Source of the DNA: Flavobacterium sp.
GTDB taxonomy: Bacteria; Bacteroidota; Bacteroidia; Flavobacteriales; Flavobacteriaceae
Direction: 5' to 3'
Length of the DNA stretch: 64,000 nt
NCBI RefSeq assembly: GCF_035195345.1
Contig: NZ_CP136574.1
Location: 992,001-1,056,000, forward strand
Below are positions 38,894-47,578 of this stretch, piece after piece. Within the stretch, counting starts at the first letter, position 1; each line of letters opens with the position of its first letter. The translations under genes and the position numbers were made by a program. A model generated the notes under the pieces. That model was given only the letters and a program-made list of their open reading frames with translations, searched no databases and had not been told where the DNA came from.

Positions 38894-40612
38894 TTACTTC
38901 AGCAATGCTACTAAAGTTTCAAAGTCTACTTTTTGTTGCTCGCCAGTAGCCAAGTTTTTGAAGCCAAATTCTTCACGCTCTATTTCCGATTCACCAACAA
39001 TTACTGCAAACGGAATACCTCTTCTATCGGCGTGTTTGAATTGTTTATCGATTTTAGATTTATCTGGATATAATTCGACTTTGATTCCTTTTTGACGTAA
39101 TTTCCCTATGGCTTTCATTGAATATAAAGCTTCTTTGTCTCCAAAGTTTAAGAACAATGCTTTTGATGTCGTTAAAACGGTTGCTGGGAATAAACCAACT
39201 TCTTCCATTACCAAAGCAATTCGGTCTAAACCAAATGAAATTCCTACACCCGACATGTTTTTTAATCCGAAAATACCTGTCAAGTCATCATAACGACCAC
39301 CACCACCAATGGAACCCATTGCGACACCTTTTGGTGCAGCGACTTCAAAAATGGCGCCTGTATAATAATTTAAACCACGTGCTAATGTAACATCTAAATC
39401 CAAGAAAGCGGTTTGTAAACCTAAAGTTGAAACGTTATCACAAATAAATTGCAACTCATTAACCCCTTTCATTCCTTCTTCTGAATTCGCTAATAAATTG
39501 GCTAATTTTTCTATTTTTTCGTTGATAGTTCCAGTGAAATTAAACAACGGTTGTACTTTTTCGATAGCTGATTCTGAAATGCCTTTTTCCAACATTTCAT
39601 TTTTCACGCCGTCGGCACCTATTTTATCTAATTTATCTAAAGCTACTGTAAAATCAATCAATTTATCTGAAGCACCAATTACCTCAGCAATTCCAGATAA
39701 TATCTTACGATTGTTAATTTTAATCGTAACGCCCCCTAAACCTAACTGACTAAAAACCGAGTCATACAATTGCACCAACTCTACTTCTTGCCAAAGCGAA
39801 TTCGAACCTACTACATCAGCATCACACTGATAAAACTCTCTAAAACGTCCTTTTTGAGGTCGATCCGCACGCCAAACCGGTTGAATTTGGTAACGCTTGA
39901 ACGGAAACTCAATTTCGTTTTGGTGTTGCACCACATAACGCGCAAATGGAACCGTTAAATCGTAACGAAGGGCTTTTTCGGAGATTTGTTTTGTTAAATC
40001 TTTACTATCAATATTTTTCAACCATTTACCCAAAGTAATCTCAACTAAGTTATCAATAAGACTTTGTATCTTTTTATTATTATTGAAATGATCATCATCA
40101 ATCACATTCCTTTTTTCCTCAAATAACTGATTTAACAAGTTTGAATTATTTAAGAAATCAATCTGTTCTACTAATAATTTTTTTAATGAATCATTATAAA
40201 AATCTTGAATTTTATATTCTTCATTCTTTGTCTTATTAACTTCCTCAACGACAAAGTCAATAAAATCTTTAGACGTTAGAATTTCTTTAAATCTTTCAAC
40301 ACTATTTAAATCCGATTTCTTATATATTTCCTTAATTATTCGAGAAAAAACAACATTAAAATACACTCCTAAAGCTCTATTGAAAGTAGAAAAATAATCT
40401 CCCGAATTCAGAATCTTAAAAATCAAACGATCACCTTCTTCGCCATATTTCCCCATTAAGGTCTCCGAGTTTTCAAACGAAGGCGTTTCAATCGGTTGAA
40501 AGCCAAATTTCTCAAAATTGGTTTTTATCATACTGAAAATATAATTGCGTTTCGCCACTTCTGCTGGTGAAAAATCTCGTGTTCCTTTGGGTATGCTTGG
40601 TTTTTGTGCCAT
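38894..40612 (-). CDS. hisS: Histidyl-tRNA synthetase with a large insertion
   Basis: A class II synthetase. Motif 2-like [13 protein letters not shown] (residues about 257-269) and histidine-binding [11 protein letters not shown] and GRGYDDLTG-like segments (GGGRYDDL) are present. Length is 572 residues against the usual about 455. The excess lies between GDYFSTFN (residue 71) and [10 protein letters not shown] (210), where relatives have about 20 residues, i.e. an insertion of roughly 115-120 residues rich in Asn, Lys and Glu. Motifs 1 and 2 flank the insertion, so the fold is probably kept. Essential in all bacteria. Confidence 0.9.
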   Translation of the reverse strand: MAQKPSIPKGTRDFSPAEVAKRNYIFSMIKTNFEKFGFQPIETPSFENSETLMGKYGEEGDRLIFKILNSGDYFSTFNRALGVYFNVVFSRIIKEIYKKSDLNSVERFKEILTSKDFIDFVVEEVNKTKNEEYKIQDFYNDSLKKLLVEQIDFLNNSNLLNQLFEEKRNVIDDDHFNNNKKIQSLIDNLVEITLGKWLKNIDSKDLTKQISEKALRYDLTVPFARYVVQHQNEIEFPFKRYQIQPVWRADRPQKGRFREFYQCDADVVGSNSLWQEVELVQLYDSVFSQLGLGGVTIKINNRKILSGIAEVIGASDKLIDFTVALDKLDKIGADGVKNEMLEKGISESAIEKVQPLFNFTGTINEKIEKLANLLANSEEGMKGVNELQFICDNVSTLGLQTAFLDLDVTLARGLNYYTGAIFEVAAPKGVAMGSIGGGGRYDDLTGIFGLKNMSGVGISFGLDRIALVMEEVGLFPATVLTTSKALFLNFGDKEALYSMKAIGKLRQKGIKVELYPDKSKIDKQFKHADRRGIPFAVIVGESEIEREEFGFKNLATGEQQKVDFETLVALLK

Positions 40613-40906
40613 TTTTCTAATGTGTCAATTTGAAAATGTGTCAATGAGACAATTTTAATTTTTCTTGTGCAAATATCGGATATATTCGGCAGTATAAAAA
40701 ATCTATTTTGGGGTTTTAAACACATAGACACATAGTTTAAATTTAAACTAAAAAGGTATTTCATTTTACATCAAAACACATAGCCTTTGTGAACTATGTA
40801 AAGTGAAACACCTAAAACTATGCAAAATCCAAATCTAATGTGTCTATGTGTTTAAAAAAAACTCCATGATACTGTAACATTTTACTCTAACTTTAGTCTT
40901 ATAGTC

Positions 40907-42148
40907 ATGGTAGGATTATTTAAAGAAAATACAAAAATTGCGCTTGATTCGATTAAAAGTCAAGCTTTGCGTACGGCACTTACAGTGATGATTATTACTT
41001 TAGGTATTACTTTTTTAGTTGGAATATTGACACTAACTAAAGCTTTAGAAAATAATCTATTTGGAAATTTTGCTTCAATGGGAGCGAATACTTTTTCAAT
41101 TAGTCAATACGATTTTTCTTCCGAAATCAATCAAAATGATGCAGAACAACGGGTAAATCCTATCATTAGTTATCCAGAAGCAAAAGCATTTCAAGACAAA
41201 TATAATTTTCCGTTTACCACCACTTCCCTATCGTTTACAGCCGGATCTGCTATTGAAGTGAAATATCAGGATAAAAAAACCGATCCAGAAATTACAGTAG
41301 TTGGAATTGACGAAAATTTTTGTCCAAATAAAGGTTTAGAAATAGTAAAAGGAAGAAACGTAAACTCATTTGACGTTTCTAACAACAATTACGTTTGTAT
41401 TTTAGGATCTGATTTTGAAAAAGGGTTGTTTGCTAATATGAATCCGTTGGATAAAATTATTTCCATTCGTGGTGCAAAATTCAAAGTCATTGGGATTTTA
41501 AAAGAGAAAGGTTCCACCTTCGGAAATAGTCAAGATTTACGCATTTTGATTCCAACACAAATTGCACGTTCATTATTTTCTGCTCCAAATATTAACTACG
41601 ATTTAGACGTTATGGCCAACAACGAAGCTCTTTTAGATGAGGCTGTTGACGATGCCATTATTACTATGCGAAGAGTACGAAAGTTAAGTCCCGTTGAAAA
41701 AGAAAATTTCGGAATTGAACGAAGTGATGATTTAATCCAAACTTTAGGTTCTAATATTGCTGTAATTAATTGGATTGCCGTAATTATTGGCGCCATTACC
41801 GTTTTTGGTTCAACTGTAGCTCTAATGAATATTATGCTAGTTTCAGTTACAGAGCGAACTCGTGAAATAGGTGTACGAAAATCACTTGGAGCCAAAAGAA
41901 GTACAATTGCTTGGCAATTTTTCACAGAGACTTTCATAATTAGTCAAATGGGTGGACTTTTAGGTATAATATTAGGAATTCTACTTGGTTCAGTTATTGC
42001 GCTTAGTTTTGGATTCGCCTTTGTTATCCCTTGGATGGCGATTATTGCTGCATTTATTACCACATTTATTGTAACGATTGTTTCTGGTTTATATCCTGCT
42101 ATAAAAGCTTCGAAATTAGACCCTGTGGAAGCGTTGCGTTACGAATAA
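40907..42148 (+). CDS. MacB-like ABC transporter permease
   Basis: A 413-aa permease with the FtsX-like plan: one N-terminal helix (residues about 22-45), a large periplasmic domain (about 50-270) and three C-terminal helices after SVTERTREIGVRKSLGAKRS (residues about 310-330). The tail LDPVEALRYE is typical of MacB/LolC-type permeases. The ATPase partner is not adjacent. It probably exports or moves a lipid, lipoprotein or peptide substrate. Confidence 0.85.
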   Translation: MVGLFKENTKIALDSIKSQALRTALTVMIITLGITFLVGILTLTKALENNLFGNFASMGANTFSISQYDFSSEINQNDAEQRVNPIISYPEAKAFQDKYNFPFTTTSLSFTAGSAIEVKYQDKKTDPEITVVGIDENFCPNKGLEIVKGRNVNSFDVSNNNYVCILGSDFEKGLFANMNPLDKIISIRGAKFKVIGILKEKGSTFGNSQDLRILIPTQIARSLFSAPNINYDLDVMANNEALLDEAVDDAIITMRRVRKLSPVEKENFGIERSDDLIQTLGSNIAVINWIAVIIGAITVFGSTVALMNIMLVSVTERTREIGVRKSLGAKRSTIAWQFFTETFIISQMGGLLGIILGILLGSVIALSFGFAFVIPWMAIIAAFITTFIVTIVSGLYPAIKASKLDPVEALRYE

Positions 42149-42232
42149 GAATTTAACCACAAGGAACACAAAGAAGGCACAAGGTTCACAAGGTTTTTAA
42201 ATTAAATCTTCGTGGAACTTTGTGCTACAAAC

Positions 42233-43114
42233 CTAAATTGAACATTTTATCATTCGATTATTTCCGTAAATATCTTTTTTTAATTCGATATTTTTGAAAC
42301 CTAGACTTTCTAATAATTCTACCGTTTCTTTTCCTAAATATTGATTGATTTCGAAGAATAACAATCCGTTTGGTGACAAGTTTTTCAATGCCAATTGCGC
42401 AATTTTTCTGTAAAAAAGTAAAGCATCCGTATCTTCTACAAACAAAGCTAAATGCGGTTCGTAGTCCAAGACATTTTTCTTGATTTCTTGTTTTTCCAAA
42501 TTTCGAACGTAGGGAGGATTTGAAACAATGATATTGTAGGATGATGGATGATGGATGATGGGTGATGGAAGTTGAGATAAATCTTCAACTTCTAAGATAT
42601 TGGTTTGAATAAAATTGATTTCAACCTTATTTAACTCTGCATTTCTTTTAGCTACTTCTAATGCTTTTTCTGAAACATCAATAGCTGAAACATTTGCTTG
42701 TGATAAATTAGCTTTTAACGAAATTGGGACACAACCTGTTCCCGTTCCAATATCCAAAATATTGATGGGTGATGGATGTTGGGTGATGGGTGAATTCAAA
42801 ATCCATTCGACAAGTTCTTCTGTTTCTGGTCTTGGAATTAAAGTGTTTTCATTGACTTCAAAACGCAATCCATAAAACCAAGCTTCACCTGTGATGTACT
42901 GAATGGGTTTTTCTTGTTGTAATTGTGCTAAAATAGTATTCCACTTATCCACTTCAGCATCTGAAAGTCCAAAATTCGGATTTAAAGCTACATCTACTCG
43001 TTTTAAGTTATGTAAATATTCAGTAAGGATGAAAAAGAAACTTTCGATTTCTTGTTCCTCTTGAATGTTTTTTAACGAATTGAAAAAGTGTATTTTATAA
43101 TCTTTTAATAACAT
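42233..43114 (-). CDS. prmC: Peptide chain release factor N5-glutamine methyltransferase
   Basis: A 293-aa PrmC/HemK protein. The N-terminal helical domain ends near residue 90, and the methyltransferase part has ILDIGTGTGCVPISLK (motif I) and the catalytic SNPPYVRNLE (NPPY). It methylates the GGQ glutamine of release factors. Short in-frame sequence repeats built from a GATG(G) core are seen at 42538-42569 and 42766-42790, giving His/Pro/Ser-rich stretches. Confidence 0.9.
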   Translation of the reverse strand: MLLKDYKIHFFNSLKNIQEEQEIESFFFILTEYLHNLKRVDVALNPNFGLSDAEVDKWNTILAQLQQEKPIQYITGEAWFYGLRFEVNENTLIPRPETEELVEWILNSPITQHPSPINILDIGTGTGCVPISLKANLSQANVSAIDVSEKALEVAKRNAELNKVEINFIQTNILEVEDLSQLPSPIIHHPSSYNIIVSNPPYVRNLEKQEIKKNVLDYEPHLALFVEDTDALLFYRKIAQLALKNLSPNGLLFFEINQYLGKETVELLESLGFKNIELKKDIYGNNRMIKCSI

Positions 43115-43151
43115 AAAATTTATCTTACTTCTTACTACTCAAATCTTACTA

Positions 43152-43628
43152 CTACAACTGCTTCGTCATCCAAACTTCACAACTATTATGACCTGTGTTT
43201 CCCATCGGACCATCAATATTTTCAAAACCTATTCTTTTGTATAGCTTTTGTGCGGTTTTCATAAACGATAAAGTTTCCAAATAACAAATTTCAAAATCTT
43301 GTTTTTTAGCAAATTCCAAGCATTTTTCAATGATTTTCTCCGCATAACCTGTTCCTCTGATTTCAGGAGCAAAATACATTTTTTGTAATTCACATATAGA
43401 AGTATCTCCATTTTCTAAAGGAGCTACACCACAACCACCCACTACTTTTCCATCTTTTTCCACCACATAATATATAGAACGTGATTGTTGATATACTTCG
43501 TATAAGGTATCTAAAATTGGGTCAGCATAAGCCGTTCCTGCTTTTGGCGCATCTAATTCATGAAAAATAGCGCGAATTACCTTGGCAATCGACTCATTAT
43601 CTTTTTGTTGTATTTCTCTAATTAGCAT
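43152..43628 (-). CDS. GNAT family N-acetyltransferase
   Basis: A 158-aa GNAT protein with the acetyl-CoA binding loop motif around RGTGYAEKIIEKCLEF (residues about 92-107) and DGKVVGGCGV near residue 60. Small-molecule or protein substrate unknown. It is transcribed toward prmC and probably in the same operon. Confidence 0.75.
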   Translation of the reverse strand: MLIREIQQKDNESIAKVIRAIFHELDAPKAGTAYADPILDTLYEVYQQSRSIYYVVEKDGKVVGGCGVAPLENGDTSICELQKMYFAPEIRGTGYAEKIIEKCLEFAKKQDFEICYLETLSFMKTAQKLYKRIGFENIDGPMGNTGHNSCEVWMTKQL

Positions 43629-43845
43629 AGCATTTTTATTGCTGGGTAAAATTACATAAATTAACTTGAGATTGTTTTAAACAGATAAGTCATTTTAGTT
43701 TTTTTTACATTTTAGAAAGATTTAAAAAGCACATAAAAGAAGATTAAAAATTTATATAAACTTGTTAATTAACTTCTTAATCATTTTTAAACTTATATGA
43801 CTTATATGTTTATTTTTTTACCCTTAAAAATACTACTTTTGTATT
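43629..43845. other. AT-rich intergenic stretch upstream of ribD
   Basis: 217 nt with no gene. I looked for an FMN riboswitch upstream of ribD and saw no conserved match. It contains one promoter element near the right end (see 43834-43841). Confidence 0.5.
43834..43841 (+). promoter_or_regulatory. -7 promoter element TACTTTTG upstream of ribD
   Basis: Matches TAnnTTTG. Four nucleotides separate it from the ribD start codon at 43846, the same spacing as at dus, suggesting a leaderless or near-leaderless transcript. Confidence 0.4.
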
Positions 43846-44904
43846 ATGACGACGCACGAATTTTACATGAAACGCTGTATTGAACTCGCCAAAAATGGTT
43901 TGGGAACTACATATCCAAATCCGTTAGTGGGAAGTGTGATTGTTCATGAAGGTAAGATTATTGGCGAAGGTTGGCACAAAAAAGCTGGAGAGCCTCATGC
44001 GGAAGTCAATGCGGTGAATTCAGTAAAAGACAAATCGATGTTGAAAGAAGCTACGATTTACGTGAGTTTAGAACCGTGTAGTCATTTTGGAAAAACACCT
44101 CCTTGTTGCGATTTAATCATAGCAAATAAAATTCCGAATGTAGTTATTGGAACTATTGATCCCTTTGCAAAAGTGGCTGGAAACGGCATTAAAAAACTCA
44201 TTGAAAGCGGTAAAAATGTAACCATCGGTATTTTAGAAGACGAATGCAACGAACTCAACAAACGTTTTTTTACCTTTCATCAAAAGAAAAGACCTTATAT
44301 TATTTTAAAATGGGCCCAAACTGCTGATGGTTTTATTGCTCCTGAGATACTGAAACCAGTTCAGCATGACAAATTGAAACCTATTTGGATTACAAATCCA
44401 TATTCCAGACAATTAGTTCATAAATGGCGCACCGAAGAACAAGCCATTTTAGTAGGAACCAATACCGTTTTAGAAGATAATCCGAAATTAGATGCACGTG
44501 ATTTTTCTGGAAATAATCCGGTACGAATTGTATTAGATAAATCGGGTAAAATTTCCGAGAATTATCACGTAAAAAACAATTTACAGAAAACAATTTTTAT
44601 TACTGAAAACGAAAATCACATTTCAAATGAAAATTGTATCATTGAAAATGTTATCTTTGATATGCACCTAATTTCTTCAATTTGTAACATTTTGTATAAA
44701 AACGAAATACAATCCGTTATTATTGAAGGAGGAAGCCTAACACTTCAATCATTCTTAAATGCAAATTTATGGGATGAAGCTAGGGTTTTTATAGGTCAAA
44801 CAACATTTCAAAACGGCACATTAGCCCCTACCATCTCCGGAAATCCGGTTGCTAGTTTTGATATAATGAATGATGAACTTAAAATTTTCAAGAATTATGA
44901 TTGA
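43846..44904 (+). CDS. ribD: Bifunctional riboflavin deaminase/reductase
   Basis: A 352-aa two-domain enzyme. The deaminase domain has HAEVNAV (H51, E53) and PCSHFGKTPPC (C78, C87) binding zinc; the C-terminal reductase half contains KWAQTADGFIA and VIIEGGSLTLQSFL. It carries out the two early steps of riboflavin synthesis. Downstream, the HAD hydrolase gene overlaps the end by 8 nt. Confidence 0.9.
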   Translation: MTTHEFYMKRCIELAKNGLGTTYPNPLVGSVIVHEGKIIGEGWHKKAGEPHAEVNAVNSVKDKSMLKEATIYVSLEPCSHFGKTPPCCDLIIANKIPNVVIGTIDPFAKVAGNGIKKLIESGKNVTIGILEDECNELNKRFFTFHQKKRPYIILKWAQTADGFIAPEILKPVQHDKLKPIWITNPYSRQLVHKWRTEEQAILVGTNTVLEDNPKLDARDFSGNNPVRIVLDKSGKISENYHVKNNLQKTIFITENENHISNENCIIENVIFDMHLISSICNILYKNEIQSVIIEGGSLTLQSFLNANLWDEARVFIGQTTFQNGTLAPTISGNPVASFDIMNDELKIFKNYD

Positions 44905-45499
44905 AGCAATTATTTTTGATTTTGGCGATGTTTTTATTAATTTGAACAAACTAGCTATTGATACCGAATTTAGAAAATTAGGCTTAAACGCTTGGCATGA
45001 TGATTTAGATACTTTGAATAAAAAGTACGAAATAGGCAAAATTGACGAATTGGAATTTATGGAAGGTTTTCAAAAACATCTTCCGAATGCCAGTCTAATT
45101 GAAATTAGAACCGCTTGGAATTCTATTTTAGGCGATTTTCCTTTGTACCGATTAGAGTTTTTGCAAATGATTGCCTCTAAATACAAATTATTTCTTTTAA
45201 GTAATACAGATTATACCCACATTGAAAAATTTGAACACAAAGAAGGGCTAACTTTTGCACGTGATTTTTACAGTTGTTTTGAAAAAGTATATTTTTCCTA
45301 TGAAATTGGATTTCGAAAACCAGATGAAAATGCCTTTAAATACGTAATTAACAACCATAATTTGAATCCAAAAAAAACACTATTTGTAGACGATAAACAA
45401 GAAAATACCGATATAGCCAAAAAATTAGGATTACATGTTTGGAATCTAGTACCTGGCGTGGATGATGTTGTTGATCTTTTTGATAAAAAAATAATTTAA
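44897..45499 (+). CDS. HAD-superfamily hydrolase
   Basis: A 200-aa phosphatase-like protein. The frame is open from 44870 but the ATG at 44897 (MIEAIIFDFGDV) is the natural start and overlaps ribD by 8 nt. The DFGD nucleophile motif, LLSNTDYTHIEKFE (motif II), lysine region and final LFVDDKQENTDI give the HAD motif series. It could be the phosphatase that dephosphorylates the riboflavin pathway intermediate, supported by overlap with ribD, not proven. Confidence 0.75.
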   Translation: MIEAIIFDFGDVFINLNKLAIDTEFRKLGLNAWHDDLDTLNKKYEIGKIDELEFMEGFQKHLPNASLIEIRTAWNSILGDFPLYRLEFLQMIASKYKLFLLSNTDYTHIEKFEHKEGLTFARDFYSCFEKVYFSYEIGFRKPDENAFKYVINNHNLNPKKTLFVDDKQENTDIAKKLGLHVWNLVPGVDDVVDLFDKKII

Positions 45500-45504
45500 C
45501 CAAC

Positions 45505-46365
45505 GTGATTTATTTACTTCTAAGCATTTTATTCAATGCAGTTCTTTTTATAATTATTAAACTTTTTGCAAAATTCAATATTGATGCGTTACAAGCCTTA
45601 GTCGTAAACTATTTTGTTGCTTTTGGAGTGGGGCTATTTTTTTTAGACACCTTCTTTTCTCCTCAAATAATAATCTCTCAAGAATGGTTTAAAGGAAGTA
45701 TTTTATTAGGCTTTATATTCATTTCTACATTTTATGTCACAACAATTACATCACAACGAAATGGACTTTCAGTGGCGTCAGTTGCCTCTAAAATGTCTGT
45801 AATCATCCCCATAATTTTAGGTGTTTTTTTATATGACGAAACATTAGGAAGTGTAAAAATTTTAGGCATCATCATAGCCTTAATTGCTGTTTATTTTACT
45901 TCTAAAAAAGAAACAGGCGAAATACAACAAGCAAGTAATCTTGTCTTTCCCATTTTAGTTTTCATTGGAGCCGGAACCATCGATTCGAGTTTAAAATATT
46001 TACAAACATTTCACGTACCATCCAATCAAATTGGTTTATTTTCCTCTGTTACTTTTTTCTGTGCATTTAGCGTTGGAATCCTCATATTGGTATTTTTAAG
46101 TCTTAAAGGGAAAATCAAATTTGCTGGAAGAAATATTTTAGGAGGAATAGCTTTAGGCTTACCCAATTTCTTTTCATTGTACTATTTAGTAAAAATGTTA
46201 GAAGCAAAAGCTTTTGAAAGCGCTACTTTATTTACTATACATAACATTGCTATTGTATTAGTTTCTACTTTTGTAGGCATTCTTTTCTTTAAAGAACGAA
46301 TTTCAATGCGAAATGCTTTAGGAATTGGATTAGCTTTATTTGCCCTATTTTTAGTTACTTATTAA
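45505..46365 (+). CDS. EamA/DMT-type membrane transporter
   Basis: A 286-aa integral membrane protein with about ten helices in two repeated halves of five, as in the EamA/DMT superfamily. Start is GTG at 45505. It follows the HAD gene by 5 nt. Substrate unknown; riboflavin-pathway neighbours do not define it. Confidence 0.75.
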   Translation: MIYLLLSILFNAVLFIIIKLFAKFNIDALQALVVNYFVAFGVGLFFLDTFFSPQIIISQEWFKGSILLGFIFISTFYVTTITSQRNGLSVASVASKMSVIIPIILGVFLYDETLGSVKILGIIIALIAVYFTSKKETGEIQQASNLVFPILVFIGAGTIDSSLKYLQTFHVPSNQIGLFSSVTFFCAFSVGILILVFLSLKGKIKFAGRNILGGIALGLPNFFSLYYLVKMLEAKAFESATLFTIHNIAIVLVSTFVGILFFKERISMRNALGIGLALFALFLVTY

Positions 46366-46366
46366 A

Positions 46367-46981
46367 ATGGAATTCTCAGAAAACGACACATATAAAACTA
46401 TTTCCAGTGCTTCAGAAGAAGTGTTATACAAAGAAAAAAATAGTAAATTCTTTGGCTATGCATTTCCAGTTTCTAACGAAGAAGAGATAAAAGAACATTT
46501 AGATCGATTGCGAAAAGAGCATTTTTCTGCGCGTCATTGGTGTTATGCGTATCAAATAGGTACAGAGAAAATTCAATACCGTGCAAATGACGATGGCGAA
46601 CCAAATAATAGCGCCGGAATGCCCATCTATGGACAAATTCAGTCATTTGAAGTTACAAATGTAATGGTTGTAGTAGTTCGTTATTTTGGTGGCGTAAAAT
46701 TGGGCGTTGGCGGATTAATTTCGGCATACAAAACGGCAGCCCAAATGACATTAGAAAATTCGGAAATTGTAGAGCAAACCATCAACAAGTTTTTTACTAT
46801 TTCTTTTGAATATGTACATTTGAATAAAGTGATGCGAATTATTAAAGAAAAAAATCTCCAAATCGTATCTCAAAAAATGGAAATGGATTGTGAAATTCAA
46901 ATTTCAATTCGAAAAAAAAATGTTCAAAACTTATTGGACACTTTTGAAAATTTATATGAAATAAAACTTACCGAAGTATAA
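46367..46981 (+). CDS. IMPACT/YigZ family protein
   Basis: A 204-aa protein with typical YigZ segments: FFGYAFPVSNEEEIKEHLDRL, ARHWCYAYQIG and DDGEPNNSAGMPIYGQI followed by VRYFGGVKLGVGGL. In bacteria the family may act in translation or stress response; the exact function is unclear. It starts 1 nt after the transporter stop. Confidence 0.85.
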   Translation: MEFSENDTYKTISSASEEVLYKEKNSKFFGYAFPVSNEEEIKEHLDRLRKEHFSARHWCYAYQIGTEKIQYRANDDGEPNNSAGMPIYGQIQSFEVTNVMVVVVRYFGGVKLGVGGLISAYKTAAQMTLENSEIVEQTINKFFTISFEYVHLNKVMRIIKEKNLQIVSQKMEMDCEIQISIRKKNVQNLLDTFENLYEIKLTEV

Positions 46982-46985
46982 AATT

Positions 46986-47387
46986 TTATAACTCATTTAT
47001 TTTTTCAGAAACATAATCTGGCGGTAAAATTGGACGTCCGGTTTTCATATCTACAAACACTAACATGGAGTATCCCGTTGTTAATAACTCATTCTTTTCA
47101 TTATATATTTCATAGTCAAATTCTATCTTCACAGAGGTCTGACTTTTAAATATTGTTTTAACCGTTAGTAAGTCATCATATCGAGCTGGTTTTTTATAAT
47201 TCATGGTCAAAGTAACTACGGGCAACATAACGCCATTCTCTTCCATCCATTTGTACGAAACTCCCATATTTCTCAACCATTCCACACGTCCCATCTCAAA
47301 ATATTGCGCATAATTTCCGTGATAAACGACCCCCATTTGGTCAGTTTCCGCATATCGCACACGAACTTGAAATTTATATTCTTTCAT
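46986..47387 (-). CDS. Hotdog-fold acyl-CoA thioesterase
   Basis: A 133-aa YbgC-type thioesterase with the key RYAETDQMGVVYHGNYAQYFE segment (catalytic Asp in AETDQMG) and a hotdog beta pattern. It hydrolyses short or medium acyl-CoA thioesters. Convergent with the YigZ gene. Confidence 0.85.
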   Translation of the reverse strand: MKEYKFQVRVRYAETDQMGVVYHGNYAQYFEMGRVEWLRNMGVSYKWMEENGVMLPVVTLTMNYKKPARYDDLLTVKTIFKSQTSVKIEFDYEIYNEKNELLTTGYSMLVFVDMKTGRPILPPDYVSEKINEL

Positions 47388-47578
47388 ATTAAACCAATAT
47401 TAAGTTAATATTAAAAAAAGTTTTTTGTTTACAATTTTTTTTTTTAAAAATCAATAGCAAAAAAATTTTTTTTAAAAAATTTTGTTCACATATTTGCTAT
47501 CCCAAAACATATAAACAAAATATTCCTTTTGTTTACTTTTGTTATCCTACAAAAATATAATAATAATTAATTAAATTC

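Noticed and set aside
40528..40764. 78-aa open frame upstream of and overlapping hisS
   Set aside because: It overlaps the hisS start in another frame, has no recognisable domain and covers an intergenic repeat; taken as a shadow frame.
43629..43845. FMN riboswitch upstream of ribD
   Set aside because: The conserved RFN elements are not recognisable in this AT-rich stretch, and a promoter element lies right before the start codon.
44870..44896. Extended N-terminus of the HAD hydrolase
   Set aside because: The extension overlaps ribD by 35 nt; the ATG at 44897 gives the normal HAD start right before the DFGD motif.
47388..47578. Possible origin of replication upstream of dnaA
   Set aside because: The stretch is AT-rich, but only one approximate DnaA box (TTATCC near 47542) is visible, so an oriC cannot be supported.
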